In this document: one piece after another, positions 51,109 through 61,039 of the stretch | Position numbering within the stretch: the first letter of the stretch is position 1 | How the letters are laid out: each line of letters opens with the position of its first letter | NCBI GenBank assembly: GCA_947447525.1 | Contig: CANFJL010000009.1 | Location: 1-64,000 of the forward strand | Source: Flavobacteriales bacterium | GTDB lineage: Bacteria; Bacteroidota; Bacteroidia; Flavobacteriales_D; Crocinitomicaceae | Length of the DNA stretch: 64,000 nucleotides | Reading direction: 5' to 3' | Made by a program: the position numbers and the translations under genes | Notes under the pieces: model-generated | What the model was told of the DNA's origin: nothing | What the model saw: the letters and a program-made list of their open reading frames with translations, nothing else | Database searches by the model: none

Positions 51109-53739
51109 ATGAATAGAGTAAGTAGTTATTTTTTTATTAGTGCAGCATGTATCGTGTTGTTCTCTTGCTCTACAGAAAAAAACACAAGTCTAAACCGTTT
51201 CTATCATGGAATGACAGCCAAATATAATGGCCACTTTAATGCTAATGAATTATTAACCCAATCTCTTTTTACTTTTACAAGTGCTCGAAAAGATGATTTT
51301 TATACCTTACTCCCCATTGCTCCATTACCCAATGAGACTGAGGTCAAAGGTATGTTCCCAGCGATTGATACTGCAATTGTCAAATGCTCCAAAGTAATCA
51401 AAAATCACTCAATGCCTTCTACCGAAGATATGAGTACCAAAGAAGCAGAGCATAATAAATGGATTGATGAAAATTGGATTACCGTCGGAAAAGCACTTTT
51501 CTATAGAAGAGATTATGATAAATCTTTAAAGAATTTTCAATTTGTTAAGCGGTTTTTTCAAAATGACCCTTCGCGCTATATCGCGGAAATGTGGATTGCT
51601 AAAATATATATACAGCAAAATAAATATTCTGAAGCTAAATTAATTCTTGAGTCTCTTCAAGAAACAGCATTAAGCCAAAAGAAGAAAAAATTTATAGACT
51701 TTGTGCCCTTTGCTCATGCTAAAGAAAAGAAGTCACCAGACGCTCCGCCAATCATGTCGAAATCTTTGCAGTTTGAAATATTTAAAGCTCAAGCTGAATT
51801 AGCTGCTAAACGCAAACAATATGACGATGCTGCATTTTCACTTTCAAACGCAATTCCAAAATGCCCCAATAAACAAGAAAAAGCCAGATTACATTTTATT
51901 TTAGCTCAAATATACCAACTGAAAGGTGAGGTTGATTCGGCCGATTTTCATTATGTAAAAGCGTATACCGCTGCAGCTGCATATGAAGTGGCTTTCAATG
52001 CACGTCTCAATAGAGCTATGCTTGGAAATAATGTTAAACTTCTGAAAGGTTTAGACAAAATGTTGCGTGACTCCAAAAATGCACCCTATAAAGATCAAAT
52101 ATATTATGCGAAGGCTGTCGTTGAAGTAAATAGAGGAAACAACACAATGGCTAAAAGTCATTTAACCAATTCTGCTTTCTATTCTACTTCAAATAAAAGA
52201 CAAAAAGCCTTGTCATATGAGAAACTAGGGGATATTTCCTTTGGAGAACGAAATTATTTGCCTGCACAAAAATATTATGATTCCTGTGCTAAATTTATGC
52301 CGGAAGACTATCCAAATGGTGACATTGTTAAATCTAAAGCAAATAAACTTGCCGATTTAGTTAAGGCGATCGAAACAGCTCAATTTGAAGATAGTGTTCA
52401 AAGAATTGCTAAAATGCCTGAAAAAGAACAAACAGCCTTTCTTAAAGATTTAATAAAAGACATTAAAAAAGAAGAACAACGCCGTAAAGAACAAGAAGCA
52501 GCAAAACTCTTGGCTCTGCAAGAAAATAATGCTCCTGTAGGAAATGTATCTGGTAACAAATGGTATTGGAACAATACAAAACTCATACAAGAAGGAGTTA
52601 ATGAGTTTAAGAAATTATGGGGCGTTAGAGAAAATGAGGATGATTGGCGCCGCTCAGATAAAATTATCGTTTCCTTCGATAAAGAGCAAACTCAAGACTC
52701 AACTCTTGTTAGCGAAGAAAAACCTGAAGAAAAAGATACTTTAAGTATTGAATCATTAAGAAAAAACCTTCCTTTAACCGATACACTAATGGAAGCATCT
52801 ATTTTGCGTGAAATTGACGCATTATATAATTCCGGTCTTCTATACAAAGAGTTACTAAATGAAAATTCATTGGCTGCAACTCAGTTTGAAAAGGTTATGG
52901 AAAAAAATAGGATAGGTCTCACTGATCTTTCATCTGCATTTCAGTTGTATACCATTAATGAAGGAAATGCACTTGCCAAGCAATATAAAGATTATATAAT
53001 TAAACATTATCCAAATTCTGATATGGCTAATTATTTTAAAGATCCAGATTTCTTTAAGAAACAAAAAGAAGGCCGTATCGCTGCTCAAAAAGATTATCTT
53101 GCTTTGGTCAAAAAATATGAAGCAAAAGAATATACTGTTGTTTTTAATGCCTCACAAAATGTGGTAGATCATGATAAATCAAATGCCTTACGGGCTGAAT
53201 ATTTGTTGCTAAATGTTTTAGCAGCGGGACAATTAACTGAAGATAAACAGTCGCTTCTTCCTAGATTAAATAATATCATTGACGAAAAACCAAGTACCGA
53301 TCAAGCTAAAAGAGCACAAGAATTAATAGATATTTTGAAAAAAGGGTATTCTGTTAATCTTGCACTTCCGACACCGAAAACAAGCTTATTCAACTATAAT
53401 GATACCGTTACCCAATTTGTTATTGTTTTATTAGATGAAGAAGAAGAGGTAGGGGATGCTAGAAATGCGATCTCTGACTTTACTACAAAGCAATATAAGG
53501 TTGCAAAACTAAAAGTAGCCAGTAGAATGACCCTTACAGAAGTGCCTTTTGTGATTGTTACCGAATTTAATTCTATCAAACTAGCAAATGATTATATCAA
53601 TGCCTATAAAGCATCTTATCAATATTTGAATGATTGGCAAAACAACAGAATTCAGATTATTACCCAAGAAAATTTGAAAAAGTTGATTGAATCATCTAAC
53701 TTTGATGCGTATAAGGAATTTTACGATCTTAATTACTAG
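51109..53739 (+). CDS. T9SS periplasmic TPR lipoprotein (PorW/SprE-like)
   Basis: Lipobox LFSCST, STEKNTSLNRFYHGMTAKYNGHFNANELL, TPR-like repeats, 876 aa. Confidence 0.82.
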   Translation: MNRVSSYFFISAACIVLFSCSTEKNTSLNRFYHGMTAKYNGHFNANELLTQSLFTFTSARKDDFYTLLPIAPLPNETEVKGMFPAIDTAIVKCSKVIKNHSMPSTEDMSTKEAEHNKWIDENWITVGKALFYRRDYDKSLKNFQFVKRFFQNDPSRYIAEMWIAKIYIQQNKYSEAKLILESLQETALSQKKKKFIDFVPFAHAKEKKSPDAPPIMSKSLQFEIFKAQAELAAKRKQYDDAAFSLSNAIPKCPNKQEKARLHFILAQIYQLKGEVDSADFHYVKAYTAAAAYEVAFNARLNRAMLGNNVKLLKGLDKMLRDSKNAPYKDQIYYAKAVVEVNRGNNTMAKSHLTNSAFYSTSNKRQKALSYEKLGDISFGERNYLPAQKYYDSCAKFMPEDYPNGDIVKSKANKLADLVKAIETAQFEDSVQRIAKMPEKEQTAFLKDLIKDIKKEEQRRKEQEAAKLLALQENNAPVGNVSGNKWYWNNTKLIQEGVNEFKKLWGVRENEDDWRRSDKIIVSFDKEQTQDSTLVSEEKPEEKDTLSIESLRKNLPLTDTLMEASILREIDALYNSGLLYKELLNENSLAATQFEKVMEKNRIGLTDLSSAFQLYTINEGNALAKQYKDYIIKHYPNSDMANYFKDPDFFKKQKEGRIAAQKDYLALVKKYEAKEYTVVFNASQNVVDHDKSNALRAEYLLLNVLAAGQLTEDKQSLLPRLNNIIDEKPSTDQAKRAQELIDILKKGYSVNLALPTPKTSLFNYNDTVTQFVIVLLDEEEEVGDARNAISDFTTKQYKVAKLKVASRMTLTEVPFVIVTEFNSIKLANDYINAYKASYQYLNDWQNNRIQIITQENLKKLIESSNFDAYKEFYDLNY

Positions 53740-53741
53740 TT

Positions 53742-54152
53742 ATGTTAAAAAGAAAAGAATTTTTTGGGACAACTTCATCTAACGAAGGAAGCGCTGAATT
53801 TAATAAGATTTTATCAGGTACTGAACTGAATGGAGATTTAGTTTCTGATTCTAATATTATCATAGAAGGAGATATTATTGGAAATGTTTCGTGCTCAGGA
53901 AAAGTATTGGTAGGTGCATCAGGAAAAATAAAAGGTAATCTTGTTTGTGTTAATGCTGAAATTGAAGGAACTCTTCATGGTGAATTAACGATTGAAAATT
54001 TATTGGTTATGCGTTCCACCGCTAGAATTAAAGGTGATATTCAAGCTACGAAATTGACTATCGAAGAAGGAGCATATTTTGAAGGTTCTTGTGTTATGAA
54101 ATCTCCAATGACCACTACTACTTTCACTACAGATGTTGAATTAGAAGACTAA
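53742..54152 (+). CDS. Bactofilin (polymer-forming cytoskeletal protein)
   Basis: GTELNGDLVSDSNIIIEGDIIGNVSCSGKVLVGASGKIKGNLVCVNAEIEGTLHGEL beta-helical repeat. Confidence 0.92.
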   Translation: MLKRKEFFGTTSSNEGSAEFNKILSGTELNGDLVSDSNIIIEGDIIGNVSCSGKVLVGASGKIKGNLVCVNAEIEGTLHGELTIENLLVMRSTARIKGDIQATKLTIEEGAYFEGSCVMKSPMTTTTFTTDVELED

Positions 54153-54161
54153 TTCTTCTAA

Positions 54162-54374
54162 TTGAAAGACAAATCAAATTTACTTTTACGATTTTCTGCT
54201 ATTGGAATTCAAATGGCAGCTATTATCATATCCTTTGGTTATTTAGGTTATTACCTCGATCATAAATGGCTTTCAAAAACTCCTTATTGGACTGCAGGTC
54301 TTTTACTATTAGGGGTAATCATTTCATTTGTTGTTGTATTTCGAGGCTTAAAAAAAATGAATGATGAGTCGTAA
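54162..54374 (+). CDS. AtpZ/AtpI family protein (TTG start)
   Basis: Two-TM 70-aa protein, AIGIQMAAIIISFGYLGYYLDHKW; follows bactofilin. Confidence 0.8.
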   Translation: MKDKSNLLLRFSAIGIQMAAIIISFGYLGYYLDHKWLSKTPYWTAGLLLLGVIISFVVVFRGLKKMNDES

Positions 54375-54747
54375 ATCACCAGAGTTGAAGTATTTTCTGC
54401 ACACAGCGCTCCTAATTTCAATTCTTTTAATAGCTTACCTTCTGCTCAGTTTTTCTCCTCTTTTCAATTTGAAATTTAAAGAAATGCTTGTAGTTCATTT
54501 AGTGAGTTTTAGCTTAACAACTTCCTCCTGGCTGATTATGTTTCCTGCATTAAAAAAAAACCCAAAAGATATTGTACTACCAATTTTATCGCTCACTACA
54601 ACACAAATGCTTTTGTTCTTGGCTTTTACCGTAGCCGTGCTTTTTACACAAAAACCAATGGACATCATTTTTCATGCCTTGGTTATTTTTCTTATTTACT
54701 TAATTGGTCAAACAACAATTCTTGTCAAATTACTGAACAGTAATTAA
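54361..54747 (+). CDS. Hypothetical four-TM membrane protein, possibly AtpI-like
   Basis: Overlaps the AtpZ gene; hydrophobic 128-aa protein. Confidence 0.65.
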   Translation: MMSRKSPELKYFLHTALLISILLIAYLLLSFSPLFNLKFKEMLVVHLVSFSLTTSSWLIMFPALKKNPKDIVLPILSLTTTQMLLFLAFTVAVLFTQKPMDIIFHALVIFLIYLIGQTTILVKLLNSN

Positions 54748-55982
54748 AAACTAAATAGAAATAATAGCACTAGTTTTTTAATGTTGTCATATGCTGAAAA
54801 ACTAAGAGCAGTATATTGATCCGCAATATCATGGTAATTTTTATTTGGACCCATTGTGTAAATAAATATGGAAGGGACTCCGGCTTTAGTGAAAAAATAA
54901 TGATCTGAATTGGCTGCTGGACCTCTTGGCTTAATGGCTTCAAGTAATTCTTTTCGGGCATTAATTTTTTGTAATTTTTTGAATTCCTTTGGGAATAAAC
55001 TTGCGTTGACGACGGTTATTCCTTCTTCACCACTTCCCATGATGTCCAAATTGACTAAAAACTTAATTTTTTCAAGAGGAAATAATGGATGTTCAACCAT
55101 ATATTTAGATCCTAAAAGTCCAATTTCTTCTCCAGCAAAGGCAATGAATACTATATTATATTTTAATTTTTTTGTACTTAATTCTTTTGCAAGCGCTACC
55201 AACATTCCATTTCCACTCGCATTATCATTCGCCCCAGGAAAATAAGTGTCTTCTCCCATACAGCCTAAATGGTCATAATGAGCACTCAAAACTAGAAATT
55301 CATCTGATTTTTTATGTGCTGGTAGGAAGCCCACAATATTCGCAGCGGTGTGACTAGACTCCCAAATTTGTGTGATATTTATTTTTACTTCTTTGCACGC
55401 TGCTAATTCTGGATGTTGAAATACAAGTAAATAAGGATGTTCCATTTTTTCTTGGGAGACGGACCATGTCAGCTTATCATTTGTTAATTCAATTATTGGA
55501 TATTCTGCCGCTAATTCATGCAAATATTTTTTAATGGCTTGGATGCTATCTCTTGTGAACCCATAATTCCTCACTATTAAAATAGTGTTTACTGGAATCT
55601 TCAACACTTTGCGTTCCTTTTTCAAGAGTTCATCACCATTAAAGTAAAGTGTCTTGTATGCAAATTCGCCTCCGGCAGAACTAGGATCAACTAAATAATC
55701 AATTCCTGGATTAAGCGTATCCTCTTCGGCAATAAATACCATTTCTTTTGGAAAGGTATTGACGAGAAATTTGAAATGTTGCTTATATGAATTTTTAAAA
55801 GGAATTAGCCCGATTGCTTTAAATTCGTTTGAAATAAACTCCCCCGCAATAGAATCACCACCATTTACATATCCTCTTCCCCACATCTTAGGAGAACATA
55901 AGGTTTTAATAAATGTCCTTGATGCGTCTTGCCCATAAGATGTAAGGCAAATGAAAAGACTAAGCGCTAAGAGAAGCCGCAT
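54744..55982 (-). CDS. M28 family metallopeptidase, secreted
   Basis: Signal peptide MRLLLALSLFICLTSYGQ from ATG 55982; LSAHYDHLG, GANDNASGNGMLVALAKEL, FAGEEIGLLGS motifs. Confidence 0.92.
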   Translation of the reverse strand: MRLLLALSLFICLTSYGQDASRTFIKTLCSPKMWGRGYVNGGDSIAGEFISNEFKAIGLIPFKNSYKQHFKFLVNTFPKEMVFIAEEDTLNPGIDYLVDPSSAGGEFAYKTLYFNGDELLKKERKVLKIPVNTILIVRNYGFTRDSIQAIKKYLHELAAEYPIIELTNDKLTWSVSQEKMEHPYLLVFQHPELAACKEVKINITQIWESSHTAANIVGFLPAHKKSDEFLVLSAHYDHLGCMGEDTYFPGANDNASGNGMLVALAKELSTKKLKYNIVFIAFAGEEIGLLGSKYMVEHPLFPLEKIKFLVNLDIMGSGEEGITVVNASLFPKEFKKLQKINARKELLEAIKPRGPAANSDHYFFTKAGVPSIFIYTMGPNKNYHDIADQYTALSFSAYDNIKKLVLLFLFSF

Positions 55983-56838
55983 ATCTTCTGCAAATTTTAA
56001 GCATGAAGTCGTCAATGATATCAATTGAATTTTCAAAATCCCAATGATGCTGTAAAGCAATACTGGCGATAACTTCTCTCGCACTACTCATGTGCTCTTG
56101 ACTATCCAATGTTTTAACGCTGCTGGTGAAGGATTCGCTAGAGCCTCCAAATAATTCATTGATAAATTGAAGTTTTTCATTTAAAGTGAAGGAGCCAATT
56201 AATGTTTCTAATGGAATAATTCCATATTGTTCTTTAACGCTTTTCTCCACGACTTTTATTTGCTCTATCGTAGGCGTCAGATCAGCAGCGCTATTTCCGA
56301 TTTCTTCAATTTCTTGTTTTTGAATGGGCTCCGATGTAGTTTCTGAAAAGAGTGAAGGGGCCTCTTCTTCCATCGCTGGAATAACTTCTTCCTCTTCCTC
56401 TTCTATTTCCTCGTTTATTGCTTCCTCATTTGAATCGCTAAACGCTTCTTCTAATTCCTCTATTACTTCAGGTAATTCATCTACTATTTCTTCTTCAGCT
56501 AAATCAATCGAATTGCTCTGCTCTTCTTCTATTGTTGGTTCTTCTGTTTCTTCTTCTCCCCATGAAAAATCAATTGCAGGTCTTTCTTCTAGTTCAGGTG
56601 CTATTTCAGGGGTACTTATCGGACTTTCTACCTCAATTATTGAAACTTCTGGAGTGATTTTATCTTCTTCTTGAACCGTTCCAAAAACCTGTTGCTCATA
56701 TGCCTTGTATCTTAAAATAACTAGGCGTTCCGTTAGTTCTTGTGACTTCGAGATTAATTCATCTAATTCTTTACTATTTAATGGCTTAGATTCAAGTGAA
56801 TGAATTTTCTTACTAATGGAATCAATGATTGTTTTCAT
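55960..56838 (-). CDS. Acidic-linker protein with conserved Bacteroidota C-terminal domain (hypothetical)
   Basis: Glu-rich middle (EEIEEEEEEVIPAMEEE); C-terminus SFTLNEKLQFINELFGGSSESFTSSVKTLDSQEHMSSAREVIASIALQHHWD. Confidence 0.8.
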   Translation of the reverse strand: MKTIIDSISKKIHSLESKPLNSKELDELISKSQELTERLVILRYKAYEQQVFGTVQEEDKITPEVSIIEVESPISTPEIAPELEERPAIDFSWGEEETEEPTIEEEQSNSIDLAEEEIVDELPEVIEELEEAFSDSNEEAINEEIEEEEEEVIPAMEEEAPSLFSETTSEPIQKQEIEEIGNSAADLTPTIEQIKVVEKSVKEQYGIIPLETLIGSFTLNEKLQFINELFGGSSESFTSSVKTLDSQEHMSSAREVIASIALQHHWDFENSIDIIDDFMLKICRRYAASLSA

Positions 56839-57002
56839 ACTGCAATTTTTTCGAAAGGGGTTTAAATATTCATAAATACGATAAACTTTTATTGCCTAAA
56901 TAGTATTTAATGATTTTCTAAATCAAAATTAGAAAACTCAGCGTTTTAAAGCGTTAAAATTCTTAATTTTATTGAGCGATTTAATGTTAAAAACTTTTTA
57001 TT

Positions 57003-57578
57003 ATGTTTTTGGAACAATTTCCCGGTGAAGGAAGACAACATGGTTGGATTGAAGTAATTTGTGGATCTATGTTTTCCGGGAAAACAGAGGAGCTTTTACG
57101 AAGAATTAAACGCGCAGAATTTGCCAATCAAAAGGTATTATTAGTAAAACCGAAAATTGACAATCGCTATTCTGACAACAATGTTGTTAGTCATCAGGGA
57201 AGTGCATTGGCTTCTAAATTAATTGAAAATTCAAGTGAAATCATTTCACTTTGGTCAAATGAGAAAATTGTAGCCATTGATGAAGCTCAGTTTTTTGATT
57301 CAGGAATCGTTTCGGTTTGCAATCAACTAGCGGCAAAAGGAGTTCGGGTCATAATTGCAGGACTTGACATGGATTATCAAGGAACTCCTTTTGGACCTAT
57401 TCCTGATTTATTGGCAATTGCGGAATATGTTACAAAAGTTCATGCTATTTGTTTGTCATGTGGTAATTTAGCACAGTTTTCACATCGTACTGCAAATGAA
57501 ACTGCTCAAGTTTTAGTTGGTGCGGTTGAAAAATATCAGCCTTTGTGTCGTTCTTGTTATAATAAAATAAGCCATTGA
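57003..57578 (+). CDS. tdk: Thymidine kinase
   Basis: GSMFSGKTEELLRRIKRAEFA, DEAQFFD, GLDMDYQGTPFGP, zinc Cys pairs CLSCG and CRSC. Confidence 0.96.
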   Translation: MFLEQFPGEGRQHGWIEVICGSMFSGKTEELLRRIKRAEFANQKVLLVKPKIDNRYSDNNVVSHQGSALASKLIENSSEIISLWSNEKIVAIDEAQFFDSGIVSVCNQLAAKGVRVIIAGLDMDYQGTPFGPIPDLLAIAEYVTKVHAICLSCGNLAQFSHRTANETAQVLVGAVEKYQPLCRSCYNKISH

Positions 57579-59884
57579 AGTTAGGAATATCTTTATCGTA
57601 TTTCATTGAAATCATTCAGGGAAGCTGCTCTCAAGATTTCCTATCGGACAGAAAAGTCGATTCCGTAATGGTTGATACAAGAAAAATTATAGCCTCTTCA
57701 AATCAAGTGTATTTTGCCTTGAAAGGTGAATTTAGAGATGGTCACCAGTTTATAGCAGCCGCCTATGAAAAGGGGATCCGTATTTTTGTTGTTGAGGTTT
57801 GCCCTGAAGTAATTTTTTCTGAAGCAATTTTTATCGAAGTTCCTAATGTGTTAATTGCACTTCAATCTTTAGCCAAAGAGCACCGTTCTACTTTAAAATA
57901 TCCAATTATTGCAATTACTGGAAGTGTTGGAAAGACTACTGTAAAAGAATGGTTGTACCATTTGTTATCGAGTAATTATAAAATTTATAGAAGTCCAAAA
58001 AGTTATAATTCTCAACTTGGCGTAGCTTTATCTCTGTTGACGCTTAAGTCTGATGCAGACATGGCTATTATTGAAACTGGAATTTCAATTCCAGGTGAAA
58101 TGAAGGCGCTGTATGAAATGATTCAGCCAGATTATGGTGTTCTTACTACCATTGGTCAAGCGCACTCAGAAAATTTTAAAGATCGACAGGAACTCATATC
58201 AGAAAAAACCCTCTTGTTTCAAAAGGTAAACAAATCTTTTTTTGGTGCAGGTATTTATATGGATCAATCGATTGTAGACCAAAGTAATGCTGTCATTTTA
58301 CCCGAATTAGATTTTGAAACGGAGTATAAGGCAATGCCATTTATGGATAAAGGGAGTCGCCATTCTGCTTCGCTGGCAATCGGAATTGCACTTTATTTCA
58401 AAGTGACTAAAAAACAAATTCTAGCACTATTGCCGCAGTTACCTCAATTGGCCATGCGACTTGAAACTTTTGAAGGCGTCGATGGATCTTTGATTATCAA
58501 CGATACTTACAACCTAGATTTAGATGCCTTGGTTTATTCCTTAGAATATCAATTGACACAAGCCGTAGGCCGTAAAAGGGTTTTAGTTGTTGGATTACAT
58601 GCTCCCAATGCTGCAATGGAAGAAAAAATAAAAATTATTGCTGCTCCCTTTAACTTAGATCTTTTGTTGATTGGTCAGCCTGGTGATATTCCCAAATTTG
58701 ACATCCACAATGCCTTGGTTTTGATAAAAGGAACCAGACAAGCTAATATGCAGGAATTCGCGGTAAAATTGAAATTAAAAAAACATAAAACAGAGCTTTT
58801 AATTGATTTTTCCGCTTTAAGAAATAATCTAACAGCCTTTAAAAAATTAATACATCCTTCCACTAAAATGCTCACCATGATCAAATCTCAGGCTTATGGG
58901 ATGGGATTGGTGAAGACAGGAATGTTTTTAGAAAAGATGGGTGTCGATTATCTAGGTGTTGCCTATGTAGACGAGGGAGTCGAATTGAGAAAGGCTGGTG
59001 TGAAACTGCCAATTCTAGTAATGAATGCAGAAGATTCTGCCTTTTCTGATTGTATTGATTATAATCTAGAACCTGCGCTCTATAGTTTTGAGCAATTAAC
59101 AGCATTCGTTCATCAGTTGATAGGGATGAATCGCAGTGGATTCCCAATTCATATAAAATTGGATACTGGAATGCATCGTTTGGGCTTTGAGTTAAAAGAT
59201 TTGAGAAGCTTAACCGATATTTTACAAACCCAACCCGAAATTGTGGTTAAAGGGGTATATTCTCACCTGTCAGATGCCGATAATAGAAGAGACAATCGAT
59301 TTACGAATTTGCAAATTAGTCAGTTTGAAATGGCTATCAAGCAAATTAAGTTGGCCATAAATCATGATTTTATTTCTCATTTACTTAACTCAGAAGGTAT
59401 AGCGCATTATCCTAAGGCTCAATTTGATATGGTGCGCATTGGAATTGGGATGTTTGGAATCAATCAAGACCCTCAATTTTTCAAAAAATTGCAGCCTATC
59501 GTTGCTTGGAAAAGTGTTGTTTCTCAGATTAAGACTATTCAAGCAGGTGCGAGCGTTGGTTATAATCGGTCTTATATTGCCACTAATGAAATAAAAATTG
59601 CCATTATTCCGATTGGATATGGTGATGGATTTAAACGAAATTTAAGTAATGGAAAGGGTAAAGTTTACATTCAAGGCAAGGCTTGTCCTACCATAGGTAG
59701 AGTTTGTATGGATATGATTATGGTAGATATTACAAAGCTACAGGTTCCTGTAGGCGAGGAAGTTGAATTGATTGGACCCAATCAGTCTTTGGAGCAAATG
59801 GCTCTGGCAATGGGAACTATTCCTTATGAAGTACTCACTTCTTTTTCCCCTCGTGTGCATCGCTCCTATCTAAATGATGAATAA
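57575..59884 (+). CDS. Bifunctional MurF (UDP-MurNAc-tripeptide:D-Ala-D-Ala ligase) / alanine racemase fusion
   Basis: MurF half: AITGSVGKTTVKEWLYHLL, INDTYNLDLDAL; Alr half: MIKSQAYGMG, VGYNRSYIA, IPIGYGDGFKR, IGRVCMDMIMVD. TTG start overlaps the tdk stop. Confidence 0.93.
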   Translation: MKLGISLSYFIEIIQGSCSQDFLSDRKVDSVMVDTRKIIASSNQVYFALKGEFRDGHQFIAAAYEKGIRIFVVEVCPEVIFSEAIFIEVPNVLIALQSLAKEHRSTLKYPIIAITGSVGKTTVKEWLYHLLSSNYKIYRSPKSYNSQLGVALSLLTLKSDADMAIIETGISIPGEMKALYEMIQPDYGVLTTIGQAHSENFKDRQELISEKTLLFQKVNKSFFGAGIYMDQSIVDQSNAVILPELDFETEYKAMPFMDKGSRHSASLAIGIALYFKVTKKQILALLPQLPQLAMRLETFEGVDGSLIINDTYNLDLDALVYSLEYQLTQAVGRKRVLVVGLHAPNAAMEEKIKIIAAPFNLDLLLIGQPGDIPKFDIHNALVLIKGTRQANMQEFAVKLKLKKHKTELLIDFSALRNNLTAFKKLIHPSTKMLTMIKSQAYGMGLVKTGMFLEKMGVDYLGVAYVDEGVELRKAGVKLPILVMNAEDSAFSDCIDYNLEPALYSFEQLTAFVHQLIGMNRSGFPIHIKLDTGMHRLGFELKDLRSLTDILQTQPEIVVKGVYSHLSDADNRRDNRFTNLQISQFEMAIKQIKLAINHDFISHLLNSEGIAHYPKAQFDMVRIGIGMFGINQDPQFFKKLQPIVAWKSVVSQIKTIQAGASVGYNRSYIATNEIKIAIIPIGYGDGFKRNLSNGKGKVYIQGKACPTIGRVCMDMIMVDITKLQVPVGEEVELIGPNQSLEQMALAMGTIPYEVLTSFSPRVHRSYLNDE

Positions 59885-59905
59885 ATATTTATCGAAAGAA
59901 TTCCT

Positions 59906-59913
59906 TACATTTG
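59906..59913 (+). promoter_or_regulatory. Putative -7 element (TACATTTG)
   Basis: TAnnTTTG match 22 nt before ATG 59936. Confidence 0.4.
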
Positions 59914-59935
59914 AATTGAATTAAAAACATTTATT

Positions 59936-61036
59936 ATGAAAGCATATAAAGTTCTCTTTTTTCTCTTATTCATTTTTAGCGCTCCAATCATTTGGTCGCA
60001 GACGGGAGACATTGACACCAATACTTATGTAGTTATTAAATCTAATAATCAAGAATTTATAGGCAAGATACTAAGTGACGATGGTCGTGAAATTTTATTA
60101 ATGACTGCTTCTGTTGGTAAAGTTTACATTAATAAGTCAGACATTAAATCAATTGTATTAATAAGTGATGCTAAGAATCAAATAATAAATGGCGAATATA
60201 GAGGTTCTGGCGTTTTTACAACCCGTTACCAATTCAGCACGAATGCTTTTTCCATTTTGAAAGGGGAGAATTATGCTAAAATTAATTTAGGGGGGCCAGA
60301 AGTTCATTTTGCAGTTTCTAATAATTTTTCGGTAGGGGTAATGTCCTCTTGGATTGCTAGTCCGGTTGGTTTAGCTTTAAAATACACTGTCCCCACAAGA
60401 AATGAGAAAGTAAATTTTGGGGTAGGTACCATAATGGCAAGCTCTGGTTACATTGTACAAGGTCGCCTTTGGGGTGGACTTCATTGGGGAATGCTTACGA
60501 TCGGAGATCGTAAAAATAACATCACTTTTTCAGCTGGTTATTCTTATTTAAACTTACCAGGAAAAACAACTCTTATAACACCAGGAACTTATGCTGCAGT
60601 TAATGATGGCAACGGTAATTATTATCAAGCTACTTTACCCCGTTACCAAGCCAACAACTCAAGCAGGATCAAAGCCCCCATTCTTGGTATTGCTGGACTT
60701 GCCTCGGTGGGTAAAAAAGCAAGTTTTGTGATGGATGCCATGTTTATTCTGGGAACTTATAATCAGGTAAATAATGATCAGACAGTCAATGACTATTTCA
60801 ATCCAATTACGAATCAGTTAGCGTACACCACGGTTTCTAATGTGACCTCTACTTCCAATAGCTATAAAGCAAATTTAATAGTCTTTATGCCGGGCATGCG
60901 CTTCCAAACTTCTGAAAATCGTGCTTTTCAAGTTTCGCTTAGTGGGGTATTTGTAAATGTAAAAGGCACAAGCTCAAGTAATTCTTTTCGTCGTTCATTT
61001 CCTTTACCAATGTGTTCTTGGTATTATAAATTCTAA
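59936..61036 (+). CDS. Outer-membrane beta-barrel-like hypothetical protein
   Basis: Signal peptide, Gly/aromatic-rich alternating strands, ends SFPLPMCSWYYKF. Confidence 0.72.
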   Translation: MKAYKVLFFLLFIFSAPIIWSQTGDIDTNTYVVIKSNNQEFIGKILSDDGREILLMTASVGKVYINKSDIKSIVLISDAKNQIINGEYRGSGVFTTRYQFSTNAFSILKGENYAKINLGGPEVHFAVSNNFSVGVMSSWIASPVGLALKYTVPTRNEKVNFGVGTIMASSGYIVQGRLWGGLHWGMLTIGDRKNNITFSAGYSYLNLPGKTTLITPGTYAAVNDGNGNYYQATLPRYQANNSSRIKAPILGIAGLASVGKKASFVMDAMFILGTYNQVNNDQTVNDYFNPITNQLAYTTVSNVTSTSNSYKANLIVFMPGMRFQTSENRAFQVSLSGVFVNVKGTSSSNSFRRSFPLPMCSWYYKF

Positions 61037-61039
61037 AGA

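Noticed and set aside
56324-56674. Ser-rich 116-aa plus-strand ORF
   Set aside because: Antisense of the Glu-rich linker (GAA/GAG reads TTC/CTC, frames give Ser runs); compositional artefact.
60980-61036. Possible frameshift at the end of the 59936 outer-membrane protein
   Set aside because: The terminal SFPLPMCSWYYKF resembles normal barrel-protein C-termini, so the stop is probably genuine.
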